A stretch of 64,000 bases of DNA, from assembly GCA_963580455.1 (NCBI GenBank), contig OY756960.1:6882001-6946000 (forward strand), read 5' to 3'. Origin of the DNA: Euonymus europaeus (taxonomy: Eukaryota > Streptophyta > Magnoliopsida > Celastrales > Celastraceae). A model generated the notes under the pieces. The model ran no database searches, had not been told where the DNA came from, and saw only the letters and a list, made by a program, of their open reading frames with translations. Made by a program: the position numbers and the translations under genes. Positions 45,314 through 58,283 of this stretch are shown one piece after another; within the stretch, counting starts at the first letter, position 1; the number at the start of each line of letters is the position of its first letter.

Positions 45314-47880
45314 ATTGATGTTTTATGCATTGGGGCGTCTCATTCATATGTTATCCTTGAAGGGTTGCAATAAGTTGACAAGAAGTAGCGGATACAGTGG
45401 ACTCAAAGCAACCTTAGGCGAGATTGGATCTGTGAGTGCACACCAAAACTGGGGCAGTTTTGGCGATTATCCCCGAAAATATTGACCTGTGGTAATTCTT
45501 GGATTTTTTTAATTGCCATGTTGTGAGGATAAATTGATTCGGTTTTTGAAGTGGCCGCTTGTGACATTTGAGTACAATTTGGGAATGTGAATTATGAATT
45601 TCTTCAAAACTAGGTAGCACTGATATAATTGATACTGCCAATAATAAAAATTAAAAAGTCAATTCAGTACATTACCACACACCTTTATTCAGATAATAAA
45701 ACGTCCAAACATTACATGTCTCACTTAATTGAATCAATCACACTAGGTGAAGAATCAAATACACATAAAAAAATAATATCAGAACAGATACTAAAAACAT
45801 CATCACAAATAAATCCATCAAGCTTCTGATTGAGAGGAAAGTCCCACTAGGCAATAACTGCGAACATTACAAAATTAATCATTGCTAAGAATTAATCATT
45901 GGATCCAAATATTGTATATGTAGAAGCGGTTGAAACAAATAACTCTCAACAAATTTCAAATTTTCATGACATGCAAATAGGTCGGAATTACATAAAAAAA
46001 TCCGAATGTGTTAATACAGAATCTGTTAATTAGGAATTTAGAACCCAAATGACTCGGTCCATCACACATGTCCAACGACTAAATGCATTAGGCCCAATTT
46101 TGTCAAAAAGCCAAACATCAAATAACAAGCTATACGGCCGTTCACTTAAAGCCCAATGAATAAGCCCAATAAGAGAAATTTGTATTAACGTTTGAAGCCC
46201 GTCTGATCCGGCCCAACCCATTTAGAACCCAAATGCCTCGGCCCAAGATTTCTGAACCAACCCTACGACGAAGAAAGGGGAAGAACAGCCAGCGCCGCTG
46301 GAAGAAGAAAATGAGAAAAAGGCGCCAGGGATTCGATGAGGAAAAGGAAATTCCAGAGAAAAAACAGAATTATAAGTCTAAATCGGGTTTGTTCAGAGAT
46401 TTTCTGGAAATTTTTGGATTTTTTTTCCTCTGGTTTTTCTGGGTGTGGGGAAATCCCGAAACCCACTATACCCCCTGTTTTCTGTTTTCTGGGCTGTTCT
46501 CTTAAGTTTCTAGTTCGATAATAGAATACAAATTCCAGTTCAGTCCATCACAAATAAACACATATACAAAGTCTGAATGCATCAATCTATGAAGCAAATG
46601 AAATCACCAGACATCAAGCATTTAAATTACAGAAATCCTAACTAAAGAGATATAGAATTGTTACCTTAAACGAAGTCGATTGGGAACTGAAGAAAATTTG
46701 AAGAAGAAGAATCGCTTTGGACGAGCTCAGAACGACGAGCAGATAATGTAGAGGATTTGGAGGGTGAGACTGGTAATGGACGAACCAGTGAGCAATAATT
46801 ATGAAGGTAGTGCGGTACTACCAATAAGGAGGAGAAGGAGAATTAAAATAAGTAAAAACGCAATAATGACAGAGAGGAAAAGCTAGTGATGGGATGTCAA
46901 TAATGACAGCTCACTATCATTTTTTAAAGTGACTCCTATATACGCCTTTAGAGTAATTTTATATCTGCCTTTTAGAGAACTGACAGTCGCAAGCAAAATT
47001 AATACAGGCAGCTCGTGACCTCCAATAGAAAAAGGAAATTTTGTCCCGTTGTAAAAAGAAAGACAAGACCCGAGATTCAACCTTTGAGTCTATGATCTAT
47101 TGAAAATTGTGTACCAAATCGGTATCCTAGGAGTCGTGACCCTTTAAAGATAAGATTGATTTATGGAAATTAAAAGTCCGTAACTTTTTAAAAGAGGATT
47201 CAATGATGAAGGTGAGAACTCAGTGCTATACATACGACATGGATTTGTTTTAAAAAGGAAATATCAACTTATGAAAATTGGTGGATATTGGCATCTTATG
47301 CTTGGGAAAATTTTAACTAAAAAAAATGATGAGGTTGGAAAATATATTATTAAGAGATGACCAATTAGGGTAAAAAAAATTTATGGGCATAGAATATATT
47401 TGATTGGCGCACAAAAAAACTGGGGCAGTTTTTAGCGCAGGCAGTAAGCCGTATTGATTTTAAATTCAAACATTCCTTTTCAAATTACTCTCATTCGAGT
47501 ATTTGCCTAATGAAAATCTTGAAATATTTCATTCTGGCGTTTATTATATCTTCTCGGGTATAGCCGTATTATTAAAACAGAGTCAAATTGAATATATGAA
47601 TAAAAAATCAGAAATAATACGTTGATCAAAGAATGGAGCAGAAAGAGATACTATAAAATGTGATTAGTGATTGCGCAGGTGTATAGTGTGGCACCGGACT
47701 TTATCATATTCTTATACATATGCATCAATCATTTTGAGGTTTTCACATACCCAATTTCATTATTTCAATTCTAAGTTAACATATTTTCACATTAAGAGAT
47801 TTTTGAACTTTTAAGATTAAATTTCAGGTTATCTTTTGCATTAAAATATTTTTCGGATTAAAACACATTTCATCATCGAG
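45314..47880 (+). other. Non-coding interior of the 12.3-kb element
   Basis: Contains hairpins at 45440-45464 and 47407-47438. Short open frames near 46233-46500 overlap on opposite strands and are not supported. Confidence 0.5.
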
Positions 47881-47884
47881 ATTC

Positions 47885-48265
47885 AAATTAAATTTATTTA
47901 TGGATTAAAATGGCCTTTCATGGCAGATTAAAATTGTTATTTGGATTAAAGTTGTGAATTAAATTTATTTTTGGATTAAAATGGCCTTTTATGGCAAACT
48001 AAAATTGTTATTTGGATTAAAGTTGTGAATTAAATTTATTTTTGGATTAAAATGGTCTTTCAGGGCAGATTAAAATTGTTACTTGGATTAAAGTTGTGAA
48101 TTAAAAGTATTTGTGGATTAAAATGACCTTTCGTGGCAAATTAAAGTTATCACGCTTTTATGGCAGATTAAAACCATTATTTGGACAAAAGTTATGAATT
48201 AAAAGTATTTGTGAATTAAAATAGTCTTTCATGGCAGATTAAAGTTATTATGCTTTCATGATGGA
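47885..48265 (+). repeat. 71-bp tandem array in the 12.3-kb element
   Basis: TGGATTAAAATGGCC starts at 47901, 47972 and 48043, with more diverged copies to about 48265. The unit includes TGGCAGATTAAAATTG and TTGGATTAAAGTTGTGAATT. Confidence 0.9.
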
Positions 48266-48294
48266 TTAAACCTATTATCATGGATTAAAATTGA

Positions 48295-48690
48295 GAGCCA
48301 AGCCGGGAATGGCGCTAGTGATCCCGAGCACTTTTATGATTCGCCAAGCCGGGAATGGCATTAGTGATCCCGAGCATTTTAAAAAAAAAAAATATATATA
48401 TATATATATAAATAAATAAAATCATTTCCAATGATTTGCCAAGCCGGGAATGGCCCTAGTGATCCCGTGCACTTTTAAGATTCGCCAAGCCGGGAATGGC
48501 CTTAGTGATCCCAAACATTTTATAAAATAATAATAATAAAAAGATTCGCCAAGCCGAGAATGGCCTTAGTGATCCCGAGCATTTTATAAAATAATAATAA
48601 TAAAAAAATCAGCCAAGCCGGGAATGGCCCTAGTGATCCCGAGCATTTTAAAAAAAATCCCATGATTAGCCAAGATGGGAATGGTTCTCG
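48295..48690 (+). repeat. GCCAAGCCGGGAATGG repeats near the 3' LTR
   Basis: About seven copies of GCCAAGCCGGGAATGGC followed by (C/A)TTAGTGATCCCGAGCA, separated by A/T filler. Copies lie near 48299, 48342, 48437, 48482, 48545, 48612 and 48670. Same core as 37690-38745, with shorter spacing. Confidence 0.9.
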
Positions 48691-48813
48691 ATTAAAGTAT
48701 TTTTGGTGGATTAAACTAATGGTTTAAAATATTTTGGATTGGTTTAAAAAAATTCATGCAGTTAAAATTGGGATACCAAACCTTTACGTGCCATTTACTA
48801 CGTAAAATCCCGC

Positions 48814-48826
48814 AAAGGGGGGCAGC
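48814..48826 (+). other. Polypurine tract of the 12.3-kb element
   Basis: AAAGGGGGGCAGC immediately before the 3' LTR. Confidence 0.8.
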
Positions 48827-51800
48827 TGTTGTACCCCAATTTTGGCTCGAAACTAGCTAAGAAAAATCCAAAAATGCAAATAATAATAAAGCCCGAAATA
48901 TAGGCTGAATTAGAGTCAACCGTGGACCAAAAATTAGGATTCGAATTTAAGATTTGAATTTAGTTGATTTGATTAATTGACCCGATAAATTTAAATGTTT
49001 AAATTTTTGGCCCAATTGTAACCTAAAATATTACCCTGATTAGTTATTTAAGCCCAAAGAATTGATCCATTTGAGAAATCCGTTTTGGTGATTAGCCCAT
49101 TACCTAAACATTTACCCAAGACTAAATTTAAGGCCCTAATAATGCAAGCCCGTTTGTCATCATAACCCATAACCCATGGCCCGGCTCAAAGCCTTAATTG
49201 TTAGGTAACACAAGCCCGGCCCGCGTTGGTTAAATCTAAACCTAATGCCAGAGGCGGAAAAAACACGGAAGAGAGGGAGAGAAGAGGGAGCTGGCGAGCA
49301 GAAGAGAAAATGGAGGAGAGAGAGAGAAGGCGCCGCCCAACCAAGAACCAACGGGAAGGAAGAAAAAGGAGGCCAGAGGGTGCCAAAAATTCAAACAAAA
49401 AAGGGATTCGCGTTGTCGAAAGTGAAGCCGTATGTTGTTGATTCTAGGGGTTGGGGATTCGGTGTTGTGACTATAAATGGAGGCAGAGAGATCGATTGGC
49501 CGGAGGGGGGCTCGGGTTTTCAAGGGAGAGCCAGGGGGCTCGGGTTTGTCGGAGTTCTGACTTCTTTTTCTGTTCGATTTTGGAGGGGTGCTCTCTGGCT
49601 GTAGTTTCGGTTCTCTGGGGAAGGGTTGATTGTCTTTTCTTTTTTTTTGGTTTGGAATTTTCTGGAGACGGGTTGTTTAGAGGGAGGCTTTCTGTTTCTG
49701 TTTCGGATTTTTGGAGATCGGTTTTTGACAGGGAGGGAGTTCTTTGGTTGTTTTGAAGGGATTTTCGGCTGTTGTTTCAGTGTTTTTTTTTATTTAGGGG
49801 CTCCGAGGTGGTTTCGGGGGTCCGGGGAAGGTTATTTGCTTTTTGATTTCTATGATTTTCTGGAGAGGATGAGGCGTTTCTGGGTTTTTGGGTTTTCTTG
49901 TTTCTCCTTTTTCGGTCTTCTGGAGTTTCTGTTTTGAGTCATCGGAGGAGAGGAAACATGGAATTTCTTTCGGTTGTTTCAGTTTTCTGGAGGAGGATGG
50001 CCAGAGGGGGGCTCCGAGGTGGTTTCGGGGGTCCGGGGAAAGCTTTTGGTGGTTTTCGGTTGTTCTGGATGGGGGTTCCAGTCGATTTTTCTGAGAATCT
50101 TTGGGGTTGGATTTTTGGTATGTTTTCAAGGGATCCATTTCTTTGAATTTTAATGTTTGGTTTGTTATTTTGGTTTGGCTTTGCTGCTCTGTTCTTCTGT
50201 TTGCAGGTTCGTCGGACGGAGGGGATGACAGTCTCCGGTCGATGTTACAGGTGTCGATTGCCAGTGAAGAAGGAAGAAGCACAGTAACGGGCCGGGCTGG
50301 ATTAAGCTGCTGGGCCGATTTTGTTTTTGTTACTTTTGGGGTTTGGGTTTCTGTTTATATTTGTTTTGGGTCGGATTCTGTGTTGGGTCGGGTATATGTT
50401 ATTTTTGTGGTTTGGTTTATATTTGTTTTGGGCCGGATTTGGTTTATTTTAATGTTTCGGGCTTTTGTGTTTTGTTTGGGCTTTTGTGTTTTGTTTTTTT
50501 TAAGTTTTAATTTTAAAAGTTGTATTGGGCTTTAGGCTATGGGTTGGATTGATATGGGAATTTCTTTTACTAAAATGGCCGGGCTTACAAATCTAATGGA
50601 TCAAAACAAAAATGATTAAATGGGCTGGTTATGATTGGATCAATATCAGGTTTTGAAATTTTAAAGGATTGGGCCAATGTTGCATATAATATTTGAGCTT
50701 TGATTTTTAAAGGGGTACATTATTTAAATCATAATTTACTGTGCATTATATGATCGATTAATTGATCCGATGACGGAACCAAAATGGGAAAGCATTGGAT
50801 GCTATCCCGAGAGGATTCTTGAGGAAATGATTTTATAAAATCCCAACCATTGGATGAAAAATGATTTAATGAAGTGCGGAGCCTTCGATACGAAAACCGA
50901 CCCTCGGTAATAAATCATTATTTTCAATCCTACTAATTTAATAGTATGGTTGAAATGATAAATTACTTAAATAAAAACGGGAACCGAGTCTCTCTCATGT
51001 TTTTTTACTATATGATTAATGATGTGTTTTATTCAAGTTGTGTTTTTCTATGTTATGTGATTATGTGTTTAAATTGTATGATTTATAAAGTATTAATATG
51101 TTTAAGTCGGGATTTGCGATAATTCATATCGTATAATCCTCAAAACTCGGTTCCCAACATTTTAATTTTAATTTCATTTTAATTTTATTTTTATTTTTAT
51201 CTTTTAATTTTATTTTCGTTTTATTTTTTATTTTTATTTTACTTTTATTTCATTTTCATTTTTATTTTATTTTTTATTTTATCTTTTATTTTTATTTTTA
51301 TTTTTGTTTTTATTTCAAATTTATTTATTTAATTTTCGCTTTATTTTTAATTTTCGTTTTATTTTTAATTTTCGTTTTATTTTTATTTTTTTTTTTATTT
51401 TTTTTTTTATGCTTTTCCAAAATTGATATTGTATATTTTTGTGGTGTATAAAAGTTATATCGAGAATCTTTACCTACGATGGAATTGATTCGGGGAACGC
51501 ATCGGATGCACCCTCGGAAAAATTCTTGAGGTGAGAGTGTTTCTAAGAAATTGGACCATTGGATGGAAAAATTCTGTGAACCTCAACATTAGACTTTCAA
51601 TATAATTTTTATATTTCCTAAAATCATTTTATTCAATTTTAACAATGTTTTTATCAAACTTATTTTTATCTTATTTCAATATATTTTTGTATAATTATTT
51701 TACTCAATGTATGATTCCTGCCATAATTCATTTTTCTTAAAAAAATCATTTAATGGGATAATAAAAGTTAAATTGGCAACTGTTTCAAAACAGACGTTGT

Positions 51801-51957
51801 GGGGTGCCTAACACCTTCTCCACACGTAACAAACTCACTTACCCATTTTCTCTGGATTTTCGCAAACCAAATTATTTTTAATCGGTGACCAATTGCACCT
51901 ATTACAATTGGTGGCGACTCTCTTTTAAAATTTCCTCTCGCAAAACCGATTGCGACA
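48827..51957 (+). repeat. 3' LTR of the 12.3-kb element
   Basis: Collinear with 39636-42749; differences are mainly single substitutions and changes in the (TTTTA)n tract at 51160-51415. Ends GCGACA, followed by ATTAG. Confidence 0.93.
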
Positions 51958-51962
51958 ATTAG

Positions 51963-54900
51963 TTAGGTTATATCCATGTATATATGTGTCATTCATTACC
52001 ATCACATGTACAATAGTTCCTTTGTTTATAGGATGCACATACATTCACAATCATGTATATATTAAATAATAAAGTTGGCAATCGATAATATTGCGGAATT
52101 GACTTTTATCTTCATGTTGATCAAATTAGAATGGTCATGTTGGGACAACATTTAAATAATTCTATGTGAAATTTAAGAAACTTCATGTTGTTGTTATGTA
52201 AATGAGTCAGAACTCTAGCTATCTTAGTTCTCGCCCATTGAGTTTTTGAGCTTAGTAGCTTAATCGGTTTGGGAATTTCTAGTCTCTTATCAATCGCATT
52301 CAGGAGTAATCTCTAAGTGCACCACCATCTGTGGCCTAGTTCATGACCACTTATTGAGTTTTGTAATGAACATGTCTTTACTTTGTCTTTGATATTTTTA
52401 GTACGGCTGTTGCATGTTGCATCATTTCATTGTTCCTATGTTTTTCTCTATATTCACCATGAATAAAGGTCTCCGTCCAAAATTCTCATAATCATTCTCT
52501 TTTATTTTTCTATCATTTTCAAATTCCAAATCTCACATATTCAATCATTCCATTCACCAATATTGAAATTGATGATAATGAAGAAGATGAACCTAATGAA
52601 CAGTTTTTAACTGCACTCAATAACAATGTTGAATCCTTCTTTGGTACTGGGAATAAATTTGAGATATCATCAGAAAGTTTGAGATAATTCAATCGAGAAC
52701 GGAGTAGATCAAGTACATTTTCTTAAGAAACCATTTCTTGAGCGAAAGATTAAAAAATGACAGACGTTATTGTCAGAATATGACATTCTATATGTTACCC
52801 ATAAGGCTGTAAAGAGAAGTGTGATTATGGTCTATTTGGCAGAATGAGCAGTTGATAACTTGCAGTTGATGAATTCAAAGCTCAAATTGCAGATAATTTT
52901 TCCACCCTGACAGTCATGTTAGATCTGAATCCTCATGTATAGTGAGAGAAAAGAATGTCTGTCAAATGACTCAGAAAATGATAAGTGCACCATGCAAAGA
53001 CTTGCAGTTTCCTTTTTCTGAGATGGAAATATTTTATAAAAAGAAGTCTAGTATTTTTTTTTTCCTCTGGTGCATGGACGTAGGGGAAACCAAATAGATT
53101 ATGGAAGAAATTCACAAAAGAATATGTGGCTCTCATACAATTGGCTACTCAATAGTGAGGAAAATATTATGGGTATGCTATTATTAGCTTGCCATAGAGT
53201 GCAATATTTACTTTTGTTATGACGCCACGTGATGGTTGATAATGGTGGCATGTTTTGACTTATTATCATGCATGGTGGCTTTGAAGGTTGCAATGGTGAG
53301 AGTAGTGTGTATTGACCGTGAGGTTAAGGCCGACGATTTTAATATAGCTCAAATGTCTTGAACTGATACCATCAATAATGAGCATGGTTGGAGAGCAGAT
53401 AGGTCCAGTTTACGATGTTGTGATCATGTGAAGACAATTTCGGTTGCTAATGAGTTATTTCCTTGTATATGGATCTGTGGGTTACTAAATGAGTTATTTC
53501 ACAGCCACTCACCATTTGTATCACTAGCTCAGACGTGCATCTCGACCTTCCTTCCTTGTCTCCTTTTCTTGCCAATTTTTCAACTCTTCTTTAATGAATT
53601 TTGTCTCTTCTGCCACCTTGAACCGTATTTCTTCACCATCTCTTTCAACTGCTCAAGCGTGCATCCCGACTTTTCCTCCCTCTTTCTCATTCATGACATT
53701 TTTATTCAACACTTCTTTAATGGTGTTTATCTCTTCTAGGCTAATTCTTCTTCTTCCTCTTTGAGTCACACATCTCCACTGTCAACTCAACTATATTAGC
53801 AAGTCAAGTGCCAAGTTTTTCTTTTCCTTACATCGCTGGAATACATTGTCTGAAATCCTTCACAACTGGGCAATCTTTGCTGGGTTTCAATATCTCATAC
53901 ACAGAGGAAGTTTAAAATTTTTATTGAAACCCTCCAGAGAATCCATGTGAAAGGGCATAAATCGGTGATGAGAAGTTACCTCTTGAAGTGCAGAAAACAA
54001 CCGATTGCTTGGCTTGAATGATTCGAATCAATCCGCGCTATCCAACCGAACAGCACGCCTCTACGGTATCTACACGAACAAGCCTAAGATCGCCTCTTCA
54101 CGTTATGCTAGTAACTAGGAGAAGAAGCTCCTATCCGTTTTTCCTCTCAACTCACCAAGAAGTGCGGCACACCAAGTGTTCTGTTATCTCCTAGGGTTAC
54201 TCTAACCCTAAATATTCCGTGAGTCAAGTAAAACCGAAAAAGCCCAAATCTCCTTGAAGAAAGAAGCCCACGTTTCTTGGCTCTTGACCATGTTCAATTA
54301 ATCTTATTAATTAAACTGGTAATGGACCTTACATAAAGCCCTAAGTCCAAACGTAATATGTTATTCTTAAATAACATAATCTTTGACTTATTCTATGTGT
54401 GTGACCCTATAGGTTCTCGTTATGTTAGCAGTGAAACTAAAATCATATTCTAGCATCACAAACAATGAGAGGTATCTAGCAACACATCATTGTTACCCAA
54501 ATAACGAGAATGTCAATGATTCGACATAACCTTTATTTATGACCAATTTATATGTAGTCCCTTTGTCCTTAATATCTTGATTAACATCGAGGCATGGAAT
54601 GTGTCATCCTCGTATATGTTAATCTATGTGTTTCTTGATTCTGAGTAGACTATTAAAAAACAAACGAAATCAATATCACATATTGATTCATTTGAGCACG
54701 GCCATGCATTTATAAGTCTCACTCAATCAAGGGGCCCACAGATATCACTCCTGTTATATAGAAGGGAAAAATACCATCTAGGTCACTCATATCCCTCCAC
54801 ATGATTCGTGATATACCCAATCACTGACTTTATAGCCAACCCTTTTACAAGTGACGTTAGACAGTATCAAAGTGTATAACTCCTCATGTTGGGAACCGTA

Positions 54901-55119
54901 GTGATTTCAGGTTAAAGGAAAACATATATCATTGTCACTATGAGAATAGCTTATGACATTCATATAACAATCCATGCAGTATTCTCATGTTGGGTATGTC
55001 CAGTACTTCCCGTTCTCTAACAAGTACCTATGTATTGATTTGATATCTCATATCCATGACTCGCAAGATTTAGTCATCAATCAACGTACATACTAGTCAC
55101 TCATTCCCCACAATGAGCT
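51963..55119. mobile_element. Old retroelement sequence, unclassified
   Basis: Resumes the sequence interrupted by the 12.3-kb insertion. Around 52560-52690 a short acidic, ORF1-like text occurs (IDDNEEDEPNEQ). From about 54290 to 55110 the text has the look of a plant LTR or long terminal non-coding region (TAATGGACCTTACATAAAGC, GGGCCCACAGATATCACTCC). No intact gene. Confidence 0.4.
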
Positions 55120-55677
55120 ATGACTAAAAATAGCAGGATCTGGATGCGGTTTATCTGGGCGAAACTCATGTCTAGCACCCATTCAACAAACATTCCAAAA
55201 AATAGAGCAATTCTGCTTTATTCTATTTTGTGTGGAAAATCAATTGATATTGGAAAAGTTTTGCACAATTCTATTATCCATAGTTGTCACATTACAACAA
55301 TCATAGGGCTTTGTCTTCCTTCTATAATCTGTACATTGTGCATGAGAGCTGAGATTCTTTGGGCACCATATGAGGATTTGCAGTATCCGCAATGCGTGAT
55401 TGATCGTAGGATGATCAAAAGATACAAAGATGATGAGATTGTTGATACTCATATAGAGGTTGAATCTTCTATTGTTCATCATTTCAATTCATCCGGAACC
55501 ACTGCTATAGTTGAAAGGCTAATGCAGATCAAGGCACGTCTGGATCACCTGTCCAAAAGTCTTGATCTGTTAACAATATATATTGCAGGCTACCATGGGA
55601 CCATGACTCATATGCCTAATCAGTTGTTCAGTAACTTTGGAATGCATACCATGCAATTTTCTACTTCACAAGCCTAA
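55120..55677 (+). pseudogene. Plant retrotransposon-associated protein domain (putative plant transposon protein)
   Basis: An open frame of 185 codons ends at 55675-55677. Its core NRAILLYSILCGKSIDIGKV, HNSIIHSCHITTIIGLCLPS and IICTLCMRAEI matches the pattern of the plant 'putative plant transposon protein' domain (ILLY.IL.GK..D.GKVI..SI....G..FPSLIT.LC), which is found in non-autonomous LTR elements. A second part with VERLMQIKARLDHLSKSLD looks like a short coiled coil. The first codons are probably not the real start, and flanking parts of the protein were not found. Confidence 0.6.
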
Positions 55678-57736
55678 CAACAGGATTGTTATCCTCTGAA
55701 AAATCATGAAGACCCGGAATTTCAATCAATGAGTTTTTATTTTTCATCATTTCATTAATTGTTGAATGACTCGCCCAAAATAGCTAAGTGGATTTACGCT
55801 TTCCCAAGTGCAGGTTTGTCCAAGTAATAATAGGAGTGAATCCCAAATCGTCTCACAAAGACTTTTGGTTTCGGCTTGGGTCTTGGATTATTATCCTAAT
55901 TACGAATTAAATATGGTATTCACAATGTTAAGTGTGGCAAAATTGCACTAACCATTGGTTAGATTCGGTTTTCCCTCTTGGGGGGATTGATTGAACTAAC
56001 CCCTAATATGCGAGATGAGAATTAAATACTAAAATACTTCGGGAAATCAAAATGGAAATAAGCACAACATAATAAAATGTAAAACATAACATAAGCATTC
56101 AAGCACAAACTAAATCGGAATGGAAAATATTCAATAGATTAAACTAGAACTATGAATCCAAATGCGATAATAAAATGAAATAACAATAAGTAAGAGGAGT
56201 TTAGAGATCAAATCCAATGTCGAATGTTGAGGTGAATCGGCCTTCCAATCTACAAATAGAAGTTGAGGGTAATCCAACTTGGGCTCTTCTCAAGCTCTAC
56301 AAGGAGGAATAACTTCTTCTTCTAGTTGGTTGGGTCTCCAAGACTCCTAGCAATCTCCAATAGACTTATTTTCGAACCCCAAGCAAGAATCAAAGAGGAA
56401 GAACCAGGTAAGAGAACAAAAACCTTAGAGAATATGTATTTTCGGCCAAAATGAGTGTTGTGTCAAGAATGGGGTCTCAAGACCCATAAAACCTTCATAC
56501 CTGTCTTAAAAGACCATCCTAACCTATTACAAATAAGTCTCATTGGTCAAATAAAGTAATTAGACAAGTTTGCCCTTCAAGAATTGAGTAAAAATCATAA
56601 AACCCGAAATTACTGGAACTGTTCGAGGCAGCATCTTGTTTTAATTCGACAGACTTCAATTCTCAATGGATTTATGCGTATGAGCACTTGTTGGTAAGAT
56701 CTGGATGTCTACTTCAACTTTTTAGAAGAAAGTTTCTTCAAATTCGATCATTTGCACCTTCAAAAGTGCGCAGATTTTTATGCTTGAAAATGCCACTGTC
56801 CGCCTTTCTTCTTGAAGCGTCCGGACGCCTTTTGATACCGTCCGGACAGTTGACAGTAAACTTTAATTTTGCAGCTCCTTTTATGTCTTTTCTTCCATAT
56901 TCAACCCCGATCAATCCGGAGCCTACAAAACCCATTCCAACAAGTTATAAATGACTGAAACATACTTAAACAAGTGTCAAAACCATTTTTAGGTTGATAG
57001 AACAAAATACGGCATATTAAAACTCAAATGCTTAAGAGATAGCATTTCCACAACTTCTAACCATTATGCCCAAAACTTGGATTTCATATCTCTAAGCTAC
57101 CAAACCAACTTGAGCCACTAGAAAACACTTAAAAGGACTATGTCAAAGTGTTGAAATATGCATTGGCTCATTAACATGAATTTCGGCAACTCAAACCTAA
57201 AATGTGATTTTTAAGCATTGAAACTCAACTTTTTACTTTCAAAACTCCACAAAAATATGCAAAATATCATCCCAATCATTGAACATTGTACTTTCGTTGT
57301 TTATCTTTTTGGGAAGTTAGTTGATGTGTTTCTGATGAACATATTTAGCTACTGTCTTGATTTACTACATACTTTTCCTGTCATTTGTTATCTTCAATGG
57401 AGGCATTTGAATAATTACGATTGATTTGATCATTGAGGGGTACAAAAGCAACCGTTGCATTGGTACAACCATTGTTTGAGAAGTTTATGACCAAAAAAAA
57501 TTCCGCTAGAGTGAAAACTTGAAAGGGCACTCTAGGCAAAATTAGGGGCAAAAAAAAAGAAGAAGAAACGCATTCAATTCGGACTGTGAGTTCAGATTTC
57601 AGAAAAATAATTAAGACATGGGCTTGTTGAATTTTGAACAGTGTTAGGATTGGTCGTCAACTTGACTTGTATTGATATGGGCGAAGGTGTAGAATGGACT
57701 TCATGGTTGCTAGATTAAGTGCCAGTAATTCGAAAC
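55678..57736. other. Retroelement-derived spacer
   Basis: Text at 55790-55900 (AAGTGCAGGTTTGTCCAAGT, GAATCCCAAATCGTCTC) looks like LTR-leader sequence. The rest is AT-rich with no gene. Short frames at 56688 and 57218 are not supported. Confidence 0.4.
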
Positions 57737-57777
57737 ACGCACCGAAATTGGGGTAGTTTTAGTTCTTGTCATACGTT

Positions 57778-58283
57778 ATCACATATTTTACCTTGGAAGG
57801 AATTCAGCCCAAAGAAGAAGTCTGTGGACAAATATGAAAAGTTCAAGCATAGTGATAGTCAATTAAACAGGCACCAAAATTGAGGCAGTTTTTGATGCAA
57901 TCATTACATCAAAAGAAAAAGTTTGTTGGCAGATATGAAAGTTTCAGAGATAACCTTATGCGAGTTGGATTTTGTCATTGTTAATTGGGGGCACACCAAA
58001 ACTACGATAGTTTTGGTGTGATCTTTGAATTATCACAATTTCATATTGGAAAAGCTGTCACATATTTCACCTTGGAAGGAATTCAGCCCAAAGGAGAAGT
58101 CTGTTGAAAAATATGGAAAGTTCAGGCATAGTGATAGTCAATTAAACACGCACCAAAACTGGGGTAGTTTTTGGTGCGATCATTACATCAGAAGAAAATG
58201 TTTGTTGGCAGATATGAAAGTTTCAGAGATATCTAACCTTATGCGAGTTGGATTTTGTCATTGTTAATTGGGGGCACACCAAA
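57778..58283. repeat. Direct tandem duplication, period 279 bp
   Basis: CACATATTTTACCTTGGAAGG at 57780 recurs at 58059 and the match continues through AGTGATAGTCAATTAAACA, the hairpin motif, TTGTTGGCAGATATGAAAG and TTGTCATTGTTAATTGGGGG. Confidence 0.88.
57992..58020. other. Perfect hairpin, 13-bp arms
   Basis: CACACCAAAACTA, a 3-base loop CGA, then TAGTTTTGGTGTG. This is the most exact of seven related palindromes (also 44109, 45440, 47407, 57737, 57871 and 58149). Confidence 0.9.

Larger units (their letters stand above)
39636..51957 (+). mobile_element. 12.3-kb non-autonomous Ogre/Tat-like LTR retrotransposon (LARD type)
   Basis: Flanked by the perfect 5-bp target duplication ATTAG (39631-39635 and 51958-51962). 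LTRs of 3,114 bp (39636-42749) and 3,131 bp (48827-51957) start TGTTGTACCCC and end GCGACA. A primer site for tRNA-Arg lies 2 bp after the 5' LTR and a purine tract abuts the 3' LTR. The 6.1-kb interior has no gag, protease, RT, RNase H or integrase, only one 148-codon frame at 44867, GCCAAGCCGGGAATGG repeats and three hairpins. LTRs look 97 to 98 percent identical by eye, so the insertion is fairly recent. The PBS type and huge LTRs are those of Ogre/Tat elements; the absence of pol makes it dependent on another element. Confidence 0.93.

Noticed and set aside
46233..46521. Basic Arg/Lys-rich frames in the 12.3-kb element
   Set aside because: Overlapping frames on both strands from purine-rich DNA, no start context or motif.
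53428..53739. 103-codon plus-strand frame
   Set aside because: Composition is Phe/Leu/Ser-rich from T/C-rich DNA, no motif and no splice context.
56688..56954. 88-codon plus-strand frame with an antisense partner
   Set aside because: No protein motif, in retroelement-derived spacer; judged chance.
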